Below, one piece after another: positions 41,063 through 48,217 of a stretch of DNA of 64,000 bases (positions are counted from its first letter, which is position 1; every line of letters begins with the position of its first letter). Below the pieces are notes generated by a model. The model made no database searches. It saw nothing but the letters and a program-made list of their open reading frames with translations, and had not been told where the DNA came from. Origin of the DNA: JBAYJC01 sp041665285 (GTDB lineage: Bacteria; Patescibacteriota; Patescibacteriia; 2-12-FULL-60-25); the NCBI GenBank assembly GCA_041665285.1, contig JBAYJC010000002.1, forward strand, positions 62,001 to 126,000, in the 5' to 3' direction. The position numbers and the translations under genes are program-made.

Positions 41063-41917
41063 ATGGGTCACAAAGTTCATCCAACAACATTTCGCCTCGG
41101 AACGACCACGACATGGCCGTCCCGTTGGTTTGCTCGCGATAAGGCATTCCGTACGCAACTCCGCGATGATATCAACATGCGTACGTACATGATGAAGGAA
41201 TTGAAGGACGCTTCGGTGAGCCGCATTGATATTGAGCGCTCTCGTGGAGCTTTGTCCTTGATGATCCATACCGGAAAGCCGGGTGTGGTGATCGGTCGCT
41301 CAGGGAGTGGCATTGAAGATTTGAAGAAAAAGATGCTCAAGGAATTTTTCCCGGGCAAAAACAAGGGATTGCAGTTTCACTTGTCTGTCATGGAGGTGAG
41401 CAAGCCATCCTTGGATGCGCGTTTGGTTGCACAGGGCGTGATCTCAGATTTGGAACGCCGCATGCAATTCCGTCGCGTGTTGAAGAGCACGATTGAACGC
41501 GTCAAAAAGGCCGGAGCACTTGGGGTAAAAATTGCCGTGTCCGGTCGCTTGAACGGTGCAGAGATTGCCCGTCGCGAGTTGTTGGCTTGGGGGAAGATTC
41601 CCTTGACCAACCTTCGTGCAGACATTGATTACTGTCAGAGCTTTGCCCAGACCATGCAGGGCACGATTGGCGTGAAAGTATGGATCTATCGCGGTGATGT
41701 GTTTGAACAGGATCGTTTGTCTCAGTACCAGCCAACCACGCCACAGCGTCCTGGAAGCCGTCCGCAAACAGGCGGAAGCGGTCGATCCTATGATCGCGGT
41801 CCTGGAGCGCAACGTGGGGGATTTGTTCCACGCAAACCAGAGTCAGCGCCCGTTGCTCCTGTTGTCACGGCTCCAGCCGTTGTCGACGTGGCTCCTACGG
41901 CTGAACCAGCCGCTTAA
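41063..41917 (+). CDS. rpsC: Ribosomal protein uS3 with disordered C-terminal tail
   Basis: 284 residues. It has the KH domain (GVVIGRSGSGIEDLKKKM) and the C-terminal S3 domain (SGRLNGAEIARRELLAWGKIPL). Past about residue 215 it carries a Gly/Arg/Pro-rich tail. uS3 forms the mRNA entry channel and has helicase activity with uS4 and uS5. It is four bases after rplV. Confidence 0.96.
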   Translation: MGHKVHPTTFRLGTTTTWPSRWFARDKAFRTQLRDDINMRTYMMKELKDASVSRIDIERSRGALSLMIHTGKPGVVIGRSGSGIEDLKKKMLKEFFPGKNKGLQFHLSVMEVSKPSLDARLVAQGVISDLERRMQFRRVLKSTIERVKKAGALGVKIAVSGRLNGAEIARRELLAWGKIPLTNLRADIDYCQSFAQTMQGTIGVKVWIYRGDVFEQDRLSQYQPTTPQRPGSRPQTGGSGRSYDRGPGAQRGGFVPRKPESAPVAPVVTAPAVVDVAPTAEPAA

Positions 41918-41929
41918 CGTCATACACGT

Positions 41930-42340
41930 ATGTTGATTCCGAAGAAAGTAAAATACCGCAAGACGCATAAGGGCGTGTTTCCACACGGCCACGTCGCCAC
42001 GGACAAGACGGAACTCGCGTTCGGCCCGTATGGACTGAAGTCTTTGACGTCTGGTTGGGTCTCAAGCCAACAGCTTGAAGCGGCACGACGTGTGCTTACG
42101 CGCTATGTCAAACGCGGTGGCAAAATCTGGATTCGCGTGTTTCCAGATCGGGCCATCACGAAAAAAGGTAACGAAGTGGTGATGGGCGCGGGTAAAGGTA
42201 CGGTGGATCACTATGTCGCGGTTGTTCGTCCGGGCACCATCGTCTTTGAAATGGATGGCATTACAGAGCCCTCTGCAAAAGAGGCCTTGGAAGGCGCCGC
42301 GTACAAGCTCTCAACCATTTGTAAATACGTTCATAAATAA
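41930..42340 (+). CDS. rplP: Ribosomal protein uL16
   Basis: 136 residues, normal. It starts MLIPKKVKYRKTHKG and has the conserved RVFPDRAITKKGNEVVMGAGKG. It organises the tRNA sites of the large subunit. It lies 12 bases after rpsC, with CGTATG context. Confidence 0.96.
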   Translation: MLIPKKVKYRKTHKGVFPHGHVATDKTELAFGPYGLKSLTSGWVSSQQLEAARRVLTRYVKRGGKIWIRVFPDRAITKKGNEVVMGAGKGTVDHYVAVVRPGTIVFEMDGITEPSAKEALEGAAYKLSTICKYVHK

Positions 42341-42348
42341 TCCTATCT

Positions 42349-42555
42349 ATGGACGCACAAGATCTCAAAAAGAAGAATCGCGCTGAGCTCGAACAGTTGA
42401 CCAAGGAGCTCGCACAAACGATCCGCGATCTCCGATTCAAAGTCACGACACGGCAAGTCGCAAAAGTCCGCGATCTCCGCCATGCCAAGAAAGATTTGGC
42501 CCGCGTGCTCACGCTTCTCCAGACGTTGGAGAAGACAGCGCCAGCCACCACGTAA
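42349..42555 (+). CDS. rpmC: Ribosomal protein uL29
   Basis: 68 residues, two helices (LKKKNRAELEQLTKELAQTIRDL and the second Lys/Arg-rich helix). Located near the tunnel exit. Small and divergent, but its position between rplP and rpsQ and its helical pattern make the call safe. Confidence 0.93.
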   Translation: MDAQDLKKKNRAELEQLTKELAQTIRDLRFKVTTRQVAKVRDLRHAKKDLARVLTLLQTLEKTAPATT

Positions 42556-42559
42556 TCCT

Positions 42560-42898
42560 ATGACCCCCTCTCCTCAAAACACGCACCGTCGCCTCCAGGG
42601 CGTCGTCACCTCCACGGCCATGAAAGACACGGCCTCGGTTCGGGTAGACCGCCAGATTCCGCATCAGAAGTATGGCAAGTACTTTGCGGTTTCTCGGAAG
42701 TTCATGGTGCATGATCCACAAGCCGGGGCGCGCGTTGGCGATCTGATCGAGTTTGAAGAATGCCGTCCTCTGTCCAAGTGCAAGCGCTGGCGTTTTATTC
42801 GTACGGTGAAGCAGGGTGTGGGTATTCCTGGGGCAGAACGTGCCAAGCAGGAAGCCGCCGTTGCCGCGGAAGCCGTAGAAGAGCCGGTCGCAAAGTAA
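42560..42898 (+). CDS. rpsQ: Ribosomal protein uS17
   Basis: 112 residues: an OB-fold core (RRLQGVVTSTAMKDTASVRV, GDLIEFEECRPLSKCKRWRF) with about 25 additional acidic/Ala-rich residues at the C-terminus. It is a primary 16S-binding protein. ATG 42560 follows TAATCCT. The longer ORF beginning in rpmC is not the real start. Confidence 0.95.
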   Translation: MTPSPQNTHRRLQGVVTSTAMKDTASVRVDRQIPHQKYGKYFAVSRKFMVHDPQAGARVGDLIEFEECRPLSKCKRWRFIRTVKQGVGIPGAERAKQEAAVAAEAVEEPVAK

Positions 42899-42911
42899 TC
42901 ACGACACTCCT

Positions 42912-43283
42912 ATGGTCCAACATCGAACAATGCTCAACGTCGCAGATAACTCTGGTGCAAAATTGCTCCAGTGTATTCACGTAGCTGGCGGTTACCGCAA
43001 GCACTACGGCCGTATCGGCGACGTATTGACCTGTGTGGTCAAGCAAGCCGCGCCTCATGGCACGGTGAAAAAATCTGATATCGTCCATGCGGTGTTGGTG
43101 CGTGCACACAAGGAAACGCGCCGCGCGGATGGTACCTATATTCGTTTTGACGATAACGCGGCCGTGATTATCGACACAAAAACCAAAGATCCAAAGGGCA
43201 CACGCATCTTTGGACCGGTGGCGCGCGAATTGCGCCAACGCGGTTTTGTGAAGATCGTCTCCTTGGCACCGGAGGTGCTGTAA
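42912..43283 (+). CDS. rplN: Ribosomal protein uL14
   Basis: 123 residues, normal length. It contains MLNVADNSGAKLLQCIHV and the terminal GPVARELRQRGFVKIVSLAPEVL, both canonical. It forms an inter-subunit bridge and is the binding site of the silencing factor RsfS. It lies 13 bases after rpsQ. Confidence 0.97.
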   Translation: MVQHRTMLNVADNSGAKLLQCIHVAGGYRKHYGRIGDVLTCVVKQAAPHGTVKKSDIVHAVLVRAHKETRRADGTYIRFDDNAAVIIDTKTKDPKGTRIFGPVARELRQRGFVKIVSLAPEVL

Positions 43284-43287
43284 TCGT

Positions 43288-43560
43288 ATGAAACATCTTC
43301 ATTTAAAAACAGGCGACGAAGTCATCGTGGTCGCCGGCGCAGACAAGGGCAAGCGTGGTAAACTCACACAGGTCTTCCCGAAAATGAACCGCGTCGTGGT
43401 TGAGGGAGTGCGTGTGTGCAAGCGCCATCTGCGCAGTCGCAAGACAGGCACGGCTGGTCAAATCGTAGAGTTCTCCATGCCGATCCACGCGTCCAATGTC
43501 CAATTGATTGGCATGGATGGTAAACCGCTCCGCCACACCAAGCGGCCAACGCAGAAATAA
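43288..43560 (+). CDS. rplX: Ribosomal protein uL24
   Basis: 90 residues, a little shorter than usual. It has a KOW motif (GDEVIVVAGADKGKRGKLTQVFPKMNRVVVEG). It is an assembly initiator of the large subunit. It is four bases from rplN and four bases from rplE. Confidence 0.95.
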   Translation: MKHLHLKTGDEVIVVAGADKGKRGKLTQVFPKMNRVVVEGVRVCKRHLRSRKTGTAGQIVEFSMPIHASNVQLIGMDGKPLRHTKRPTQK

Positions 43561-43564
43561 TTGT

Positions 43565-44101
43565 ATGACGCTGAAAGAACGTTACTCCAAAGAGATTGTG
43601 CCCATGCTCAAAACAGAGCTCGGGATCACAAACCCCATGGCCCTTCCGCATGTCGTGAAGGTTGTGGTTTCTGTTGGCCTGTCTCAGGGCATCAAAGACC
43701 CAAAGATCATGGAAACGGTTGAGCAGACGCTGGTGCGTATCACCGGACAAAAGCCTGTGAAAACCAAGGCAAAAAAATCCCTTGCAAACTTCAAAATTCG
43801 CGAGGGGATGGTGGTGGGTACCATGGTGACCTTACGCGGCAAACGGATGTGGGACTTCCTGGAAAAGTTGGTCGGTGCCACATTCCCACGTATCCGCGAC
43901 TTCCGCGGTATTTCGCCAAAGATTGTGGACGAACACGGCAACCTTTCGATCGGCTTTCGTGAGAACATCGCGTTCCCAGAGATTCGATCGGATGAAGTCG
44001 AGCGATTGCACGGGTTGCAGATCACGGTCGCCACAACGGCAAAAACCCGCAAGCGCGGACAACTCCTGTTCAAAGCCCTTGGCTTTCCTTTCACCGCGTA
44101 A
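43565..44101 (+). CDS. rplE: Ribosomal protein uL5
   Basis: 178 residues, normal. It contains the 5S-rRNA-binding signature region (VSVGLSQGIKDPKI, RGKRMWDFLEKL, RDFRGI) and the late NIAFPEI. Start ATG 43565; the frame open into rplX is not used. Part of the central protuberance. Confidence 0.96.
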   Translation: MTLKERYSKEIVPMLKTELGITNPMALPHVVKVVVSVGLSQGIKDPKIMETVEQTLVRITGQKPVKTKAKKSLANFKIREGMVVGTMVTLRGKRMWDFLEKLVGATFPRIRDFRGISPKIVDEHGNLSIGFRENIAFPEIRSDEVERLHGLQITVATTAKTRKRGQLLFKALGFPFTA

Positions 44102-44105
44102 TTCT

Positions 44106-44291
44106 ATGGCTACTGAAGCTCAAATCGCCAAATCCAACCGCAAGCCGAAGTTTTCCTCACGTGAGGTTCGTCGTTGCTGGCGCTGTGGTCGTAAGCACGG
44201 TTTCATGCGTGACTTTGACCTGTGCCGCATCTGCTTTCGCGAGTTAGCAAACCGCGGAGAAATTCCGGGTGTGAAGAAATCCAGCTGGTAA
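44106..44291 (+). CDS. rpsN: Ribosomal protein uS14, zinc-binding type
   Basis: 61 residues, the short type with two zinc pairs (CWRCG and CRICF). It begins MATEAQIAKSNRKPKF and ends with the standard GVKKSSW. The longer overlapping frame from 43875 is not real. Confidence 0.96.
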   Translation: MATEAQIAKSNRKPKFSSREVRRCWRCGRKHGFMRDFDLCRICFRELANRGEIPGVKKSSW

Positions 44292-44301
44292 ATATCCTCC
44301 T

Positions 44302-44694
44302 ATGTTCACAGATCCAATCAGTGATTTTCTGACGCGCATCCGAAATGCGCAAGCGGCGGGACATGCAACAGTGTCTGCGCCTGGTTCGCGTATCAAATAC
44401 TCGATTGCCGAGATTTTGAAGCGTGAAGGCTATGTCCAGAACGTGGAGGAGCAAAAAGACGGCGCCAAAAAGACGCTCGTTGTCACGCTGAAATATATGG
44501 GCAAAGCGCCGTATATCCGCAGTGTGAAGCGTATCTCCACTCCAGGCCGCCGCGTGTATCGTGGCGCTGGGGAATTGCCGAACGTGCTTTCTGGTCAAGG
44601 GATTGCGATCCTGTCCACCTCGGCGGGCGTGATGTCCAACAAGGAAGCGCGCAAGCGAAAGCTCGGCGGTGAAATCTTGTGCGAAGTGACTTAA
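44302..44694 (+). CDS. rpsH: Ribosomal protein uS8
   Basis: 130 residues, normal. Conserved DPISDFLTRIRNAQ at the start and GQGIAILSTSAGVMSNKEARKRKLGGEILCEV at the end. A central 16S-binding protein; in E. coli it represses its own operon. Its start is preceded by TCCTCCT, which is the opposite strand of a Shine-Dalgarno sequence rather than one. Confidence 0.96.
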   Translation: MFTDPISDFLTRIRNAQAAGHATVSAPGSRIKYSIAEILKREGYVQNVEEQKDGAKKTLVVTLKYMGKAPYIRSVKRISTPGRRVYRGAGELPNVLSGQGIAILSTSAGVMSNKEARKRKLGGEILCEVT

Positions 44695-44704
44695 TCTCCT
44701 GCTT

Positions 44705-45256
44705 ATGTCTCGTATTGGAAAAAAACCAGTCCTCTTGCCCCAGGGCGTAGAGGCCACGGTCGAACAAGACCGCGTGTCCGTGAAGGGGCCGAAAGGATCC
44801 CTGGTGGTGGCATTGCCGCCACACACGTCCGTGACAACAGAGGCAGAGCCGCGTGCGCTTCTAGTGCATGTGCAGGATGAAAACAACGTCACGCAACGTG
44901 CCTTTTGGGGATTAGCGCGCCAGTTGATTCAGAATGCCGTGCAGGGCGTGCAAAAGCCTTACGAAAAGCAATTGGAATTCGTGGGTGTTGGTTTCAAGGT
45001 GGCTGTGGAAGGGAAAAAGATCATGATGGACCTCGGCTTTTCCCATCGCGTTCCCTTTGAACTCCCAGCAGGCATGGAAGCAAAGGTGGAAAAACAGATC
45101 CTGACGCTCTCTGGCATTGATAAGTATACGGTGGGAGAGACAGCGGCTCGCATTCGTTCCATCCGCCCACCTGAACCGTACAAGGGGAAAGGTGTCAAAT
45201 ATGTTGATGAAGTGATCCGTCGTAAGGCGGGTAAGACCGCAAAGACCGCAGGCTAA
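44705..45256 (+). CDS. rplF: Ribosomal protein uL6
   Basis: 183 residues in two similar domains. It has MSRIGKKPVLLPQGVEATVEQDRVSVKGPKGSL at the start and the C-terminal signature PEPYKGKGVKYVDEVIRRKAGK. It is near the factor-binding site. It begins ten bases after rpsH. Confidence 0.96.
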   Translation: MSRIGKKPVLLPQGVEATVEQDRVSVKGPKGSLVVALPPHTSVTTEAEPRALLVHVQDENNVTQRAFWGLARQLIQNAVQGVQKPYEKQLEFVGVGFKVAVEGKKIMMDLGFSHRVPFELPAGMEAKVEKQILTLSGIDKYTVGETAARIRSIRPPEPYKGKGVKYVDEVIRRKAGKTAKTAG

Positions 45257-45268
45257 TCTGCACTACGT

Positions 45269-45628
45269 ATGTCTAAGCAAACCAAAGAATCCATGCGCGT
45301 CCGACGGCTTCGCCGCGTCCGCGCCAAAGTCCACGGGACCACAGAACGGCCACGATTGGCTGTCCATCGAAGCCTTCGCCACATTTCGGCGCAGGTGATT
45401 GATGATGTCACCGGCAAAACAGTGGTCGCGGCAAGCGATCGTGATTTGGCTACAGAGGATCAAAAAGGCAAAAAGCTTGAAATTGCAGAACGTGTGGGTA
45501 AGCTGATCGGAGAACGTGCGGTCAAAGCCGGAGCAAAAGCCGTGGTCTTTGATCGTCGTGATAAAAAATACCATGGCCGCGTTCGCGCGGTTGCGGAAGG
45601 TGCCCGATCTGCGGGTCTGACGTTCTAA
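45269..45628 (+). CDS. rplR: Ribosomal protein uL18
   Basis: 119 residues. 5S rRNA-binding protein. It contains RPRLAVHRSLRHISAQVIDD and the terminal DRRDKKYHGRVRAVAEGARSAGLTF, typical of the family. It lies 12 bases after rplF. Confidence 0.96.
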   Translation: MSKQTKESMRVRRLRRVRAKVHGTTERPRLAVHRSLRHISAQVIDDVTGKTVVAASDRDLATEDQKGKKLEIAERVGKLIGERAVKAGAKAVVFDRRDKKYHGRVRAVAEGARSAGLTF

Positions 45629-45633
45629 CCTTT

Positions 45634-46380
45634 ATGAGCGACGAGAAACAACAACAGCCGGCAGTGCCGGCGCAGGCAGTAGCCCCACAGGCCAAGCCTT
45701 CCACAGCACCTGCGGGAAAACCACAGGGTAATTCTGCGGTCACGCAATTCCGCGGCCGTTCTGGCGGCGGAGATCGTGGTCCAGGAGGATTCCGCGGCCG
45801 TTCTGGCGGCGGTGGCAATCGTGGAGGCGCAGGACGTCCTGGCCAGCGCGATGGTCGTCGTGGCCCTGGTGGCGAAGTGCCAGCAGAAGCGGATTATGAG
45901 GAAAAGAACTTGGAAGTCGCCCGCGTGACGCGCGTGACCAAGGGCGGCAAGCGCATGCGTTTTCGTGTGCTCGCGGTGATTGGCAACCGTAAGGGTCGCG
46001 TCGGATTTGGCTTGTCCAAGGGTGTGGATGTGGCGGGCGCTACAGGCAAAGCCACCACGCAAGCGCGTAAATCATTGATTTCCGTGCCGTTGATCCACGA
46101 GACGATTCCTCATGCGGTAACAGCAAAGTTTCGCGCGGCAGTTGTCTTGATCAAACCAGCGCCAAAAGGTACGGGTGTAAAGGCCGGTGGAGCGATCCGC
46201 TCTGTCTTGGAACTTGCAGGCGTCCCGAATGTGGTTTCAAAAATGTTGGGTTCTTCCAATAAGACCAACAATGTCAAAGCAACATTCCTTGCGCTCAAGC
46301 AATTGCGCATGCCGATCAAGGCAGAGGTTGCGAAGACCGAGGAGAAGCCAGAACTCAAGGGTGAATCGCAGAAAGCGTAA
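45634..46380 (+). CDS. rpsE: Ribosomal protein uS5 with RGG-like N-terminal extension
   Basis: 248 residues, against about 166 usually. The extra 85 N-terminal residues are Gln/Ala-rich and then Gly/Arg-rich, with FRGRSGGG occurring twice at a 14-residue period (DNA repeats 45747-45770 and 45789-45812). The core has VTKGGKRMRFRVLAVIGN and GKGRVGFG-type RNA-binding loops, then ALKQLRMP. The next gene is rplO, so rpmD (uL30) is absent, as is known for this phylum. Confidence 0.95.
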   Translation: MSDEKQQQPAVPAQAVAPQAKPSTAPAGKPQGNSAVTQFRGRSGGGDRGPGGFRGRSGGGGNRGGAGRPGQRDGRRGPGGEVPAEADYEEKNLEVARVTRVTKGGKRMRFRVLAVIGNRKGRVGFGLSKGVDVAGATGKATTQARKSLISVPLIHETIPHAVTAKFRAAVVLIKPAPKGTGVKAGGAIRSVLELAGVPNVVSKMLGSSNKTNNVKATFLALKQLRMPIKAEVAKTEEKPELKGESQKA

Positions 46381-46403
46381 CCTTTGTCACACGTTACACG
46401 ATT

Positions 46404-46844
46404 ATGTCTATTGAACTCCATTCATTGAAACCCTCCCAAGGATCACGCGTGAAGAAATTTCGCGTGGGTCGTGGTTTGGGTTCTGGGCGCGGTAAAACCT
46501 CTGGACGCGGTACCAAAGGTCAGCGTTCACGTTCTGGCGGCAAAAGCGGCCTCAAAATGAAAGGCTTGAAGCGTATGCTTCTTGGTTTTCCAAAGGTGCG
46601 CGGCTTTCAGAGCATGTCCTCAAAACCAGCCAGCGTGCCGCTCGTGAAACTCGAGCAATTTGCCGAAGGGGCAACCATCACGTTGTCTGCTTTGAGAAAA
46701 GAGGGACTGGTGCATCGTGCTGACCAGTCTGCTAAGATTGTCGGGAACGGTCCGCTGACAAAAAAGATCACGATCAAGGGCATTGCGGTGAGTGCCGGTG
46801 CCAAGGCTGTGATTGAAAAGCTCGGTGGCTCGGTCACGTCTTAA
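46404..46844 (+). CDS. rplO: Ribosomal protein uL15
   Basis: 146 residues. It has the Gly/Arg-rich N-terminus (RVGRGLGSGRGKTSGRGTKGQRSR) and the folded C-terminal half ending in SAGAKAVIEKLGGSV. It follows rpsE directly, without uL30. ATG is in ATTATG context. Confidence 0.96.
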   Translation: MSIELHSLKPSQGSRVKKFRVGRGLGSGRGKTSGRGTKGQRSRSGGKSGLKMKGLKRMLLGFPKVRGFQSMSSKPASVPLVKLEQFAEGATITLSALRKEGLVHRADQSAKIVGNGPLTKKITIKGIAVSAGAKAVIEKLGGSVTS

Positions 46845-46898
46845 TCGCGCCTCTTGTCCGCGTATTGTACGCGAGACGATGCACCATACATGATTATT

Positions 46899-48167
46899 AT
46901 GTGGGGTAAACTCAAACTCGCATGGCAGGTGAAAGAGGTGCGAAATGCGCTCCTCTTCGTATTCGCGATGCTCGTGGCTTTCCGCGTTGCCGCGAATATT
47001 CCGTTACCCGGCATTGATTTGGTCGCCCTGCGCCGGTTCTTTGAAGCCAACCAAGTCCTTGGCATGTTGAATCTGTTTGCGGGTGGAACCATTCGCAACT
47101 TTAGCATTGTCGCCCTTGGCGTTGCGCCGTACATCACTGCCTCCATTATTTTCCAGTTGCTCGGGATGATTGTCCCGCGTATTGAAGAAATCCAGAAAGA
47201 CGGAGAACAGGGTCAGCGCCGCATCAATCAGTGGACGCGTTTGTTGACCGTGCCGCTGTCCATCATCCAATCGCTCAGCTTGCTCACGCTCATGCAGCGT
47301 TCGCAAACACCGATTTTGACGAATACGAGCTTGTGGCACTTGGTGACGATTATCACCACCGTGACAGCAGGAACGGTCTTGCTCATGTGGATTGGTGAGT
47401 TGATCTCTGAAAAGAAGGTGGGCAATGGAGTGTCGCTGTTGATTGCCGCAGGCATTCTCGCAGATCTTCCAACCTCGTTGTCCCAGTTCATGTCCACGTA
47501 CGATTCGTCTCAGTTGTTTACCATCCTTTTGTATGTGGCGGTGGCAATCGTGACGATCGTGGGCGTGGTGTTTATCACAGAGGGTCAGCGCAACATTCCT
47601 GTGCAATATGCACGTCAAGCACGTGGCATGAGCGGGAGCGTGACCTCAAGTTTGCCATTACGTATCAATACGGTTGGGGTGATTCCGATCATTTTCGCCA
47701 TCTCCCTGCTGTTGATTCCTTCGCTTGTGGCACAATTCTTGGTCCGAGCAAAATCTGCTTGGTTGGTACAGGTTGCGCAGTGGGTCATGCAGGTTATGCA
47801 GGATATGTGGGTGTATGGCATTCTGTATTTCTTGTTAGTCGTTGGATTCACGTATTTCTACACAGCAGTTGTGTTCCATCCAGAGCGCGTTGCAGAAAAC
47901 CTCCAGAAACAAGCAGGATTTATCCCAGGGATTCGCCCAGGAAATCCAACGGCAGAATATTTGGAGCGTGTGATCACGCGTATCACGTTGGGCGGCGCCT
48001 TGTTTCTTGGCATGATCGCTGTGTTGCCTATCATGGTTCAAGGATTGACGGGCACGCAAACACTGGCACTTGGAGGCACATCGCTGTTGATCGTGGTTTC
48101 TGTGGTGATTGAATCTGTGAAGCAGATTGAATCCCAAGTCACGATGCGCGAATACGACGCCTACTAG
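46899..48167 (+). CDS. secY: Preprotein translocase subunit SecY
   Basis: 422 residues from ATG 46899, ten membrane helices. It is the protein-conducting channel and the docking site of SecA. The plug region and conserved RIPLPGI-like segment appear as NIPLPGIDLVALRRF, and the cytoplasmic loop NIPVQYARQARG is canonical. ATG 46890 would add three residues and an upstream TTG at 46854 fifteen; 46899 fits the T-before-ATG rule. It ends the cluster at a strong terminator; adk and map follow only after two unrelated genes. Confidence 0.96.
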   Translation: MWGKLKLAWQVKEVRNALLFVFAMLVAFRVAANIPLPGIDLVALRRFFEANQVLGMLNLFAGGTIRNFSIVALGVAPYITASIIFQLLGMIVPRIEEIQKDGEQGQRRINQWTRLLTVPLSIIQSLSLLTLMQRSQTPILTNTSLWHLVTIITTVTAGTVLLMWIGELISEKKVGNGVSLLIAAGILADLPTSLSQFMSTYDSSQLFTILLYVAVAIVTIVGVVFITEGQRNIPVQYARQARGMSGSVTSSLPLRINTVGVIPIIFAISLLLIPSLVAQFLVRAKSAWLVQVAQWVMQVMQDMWVYGILYFLLVVGFTYFYTAVVFHPERVAENLQKQAGFIPGIRPGNPTAEYLERVITRITLGGALFLGMIAVLPIMVQGLTGTQTLALGGTSLLIVVSVVIESVKQIESQVTMREYDAY

Positions 48168-48182
48168 TCATCAACAATCACA

Positions 48183-48212
48183 AAAAAGACACGGGAAACC
48201 GTGTCTTTTTGG
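48183..48212. terminator. Bidirectional terminator after secY
   Basis: A perfect 12-bp stem (48183-48194 with 48199-48210) with a GAAA loop, A-rich on one side and T-rich on the other. It serves secY and the convergent coiled-coil gene. Confidence 0.95.
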
Positions 48213-48217
48213 TGGGC

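Noticed and set aside
45747..45812. Short tandem repeat in rpsE as a possible CRISPR or mobile repeat
   Set aside because: Only two 24-base copies at a 42-base period, in frame, coding a Gly/Arg repeat. No spacer structure or cas genes.
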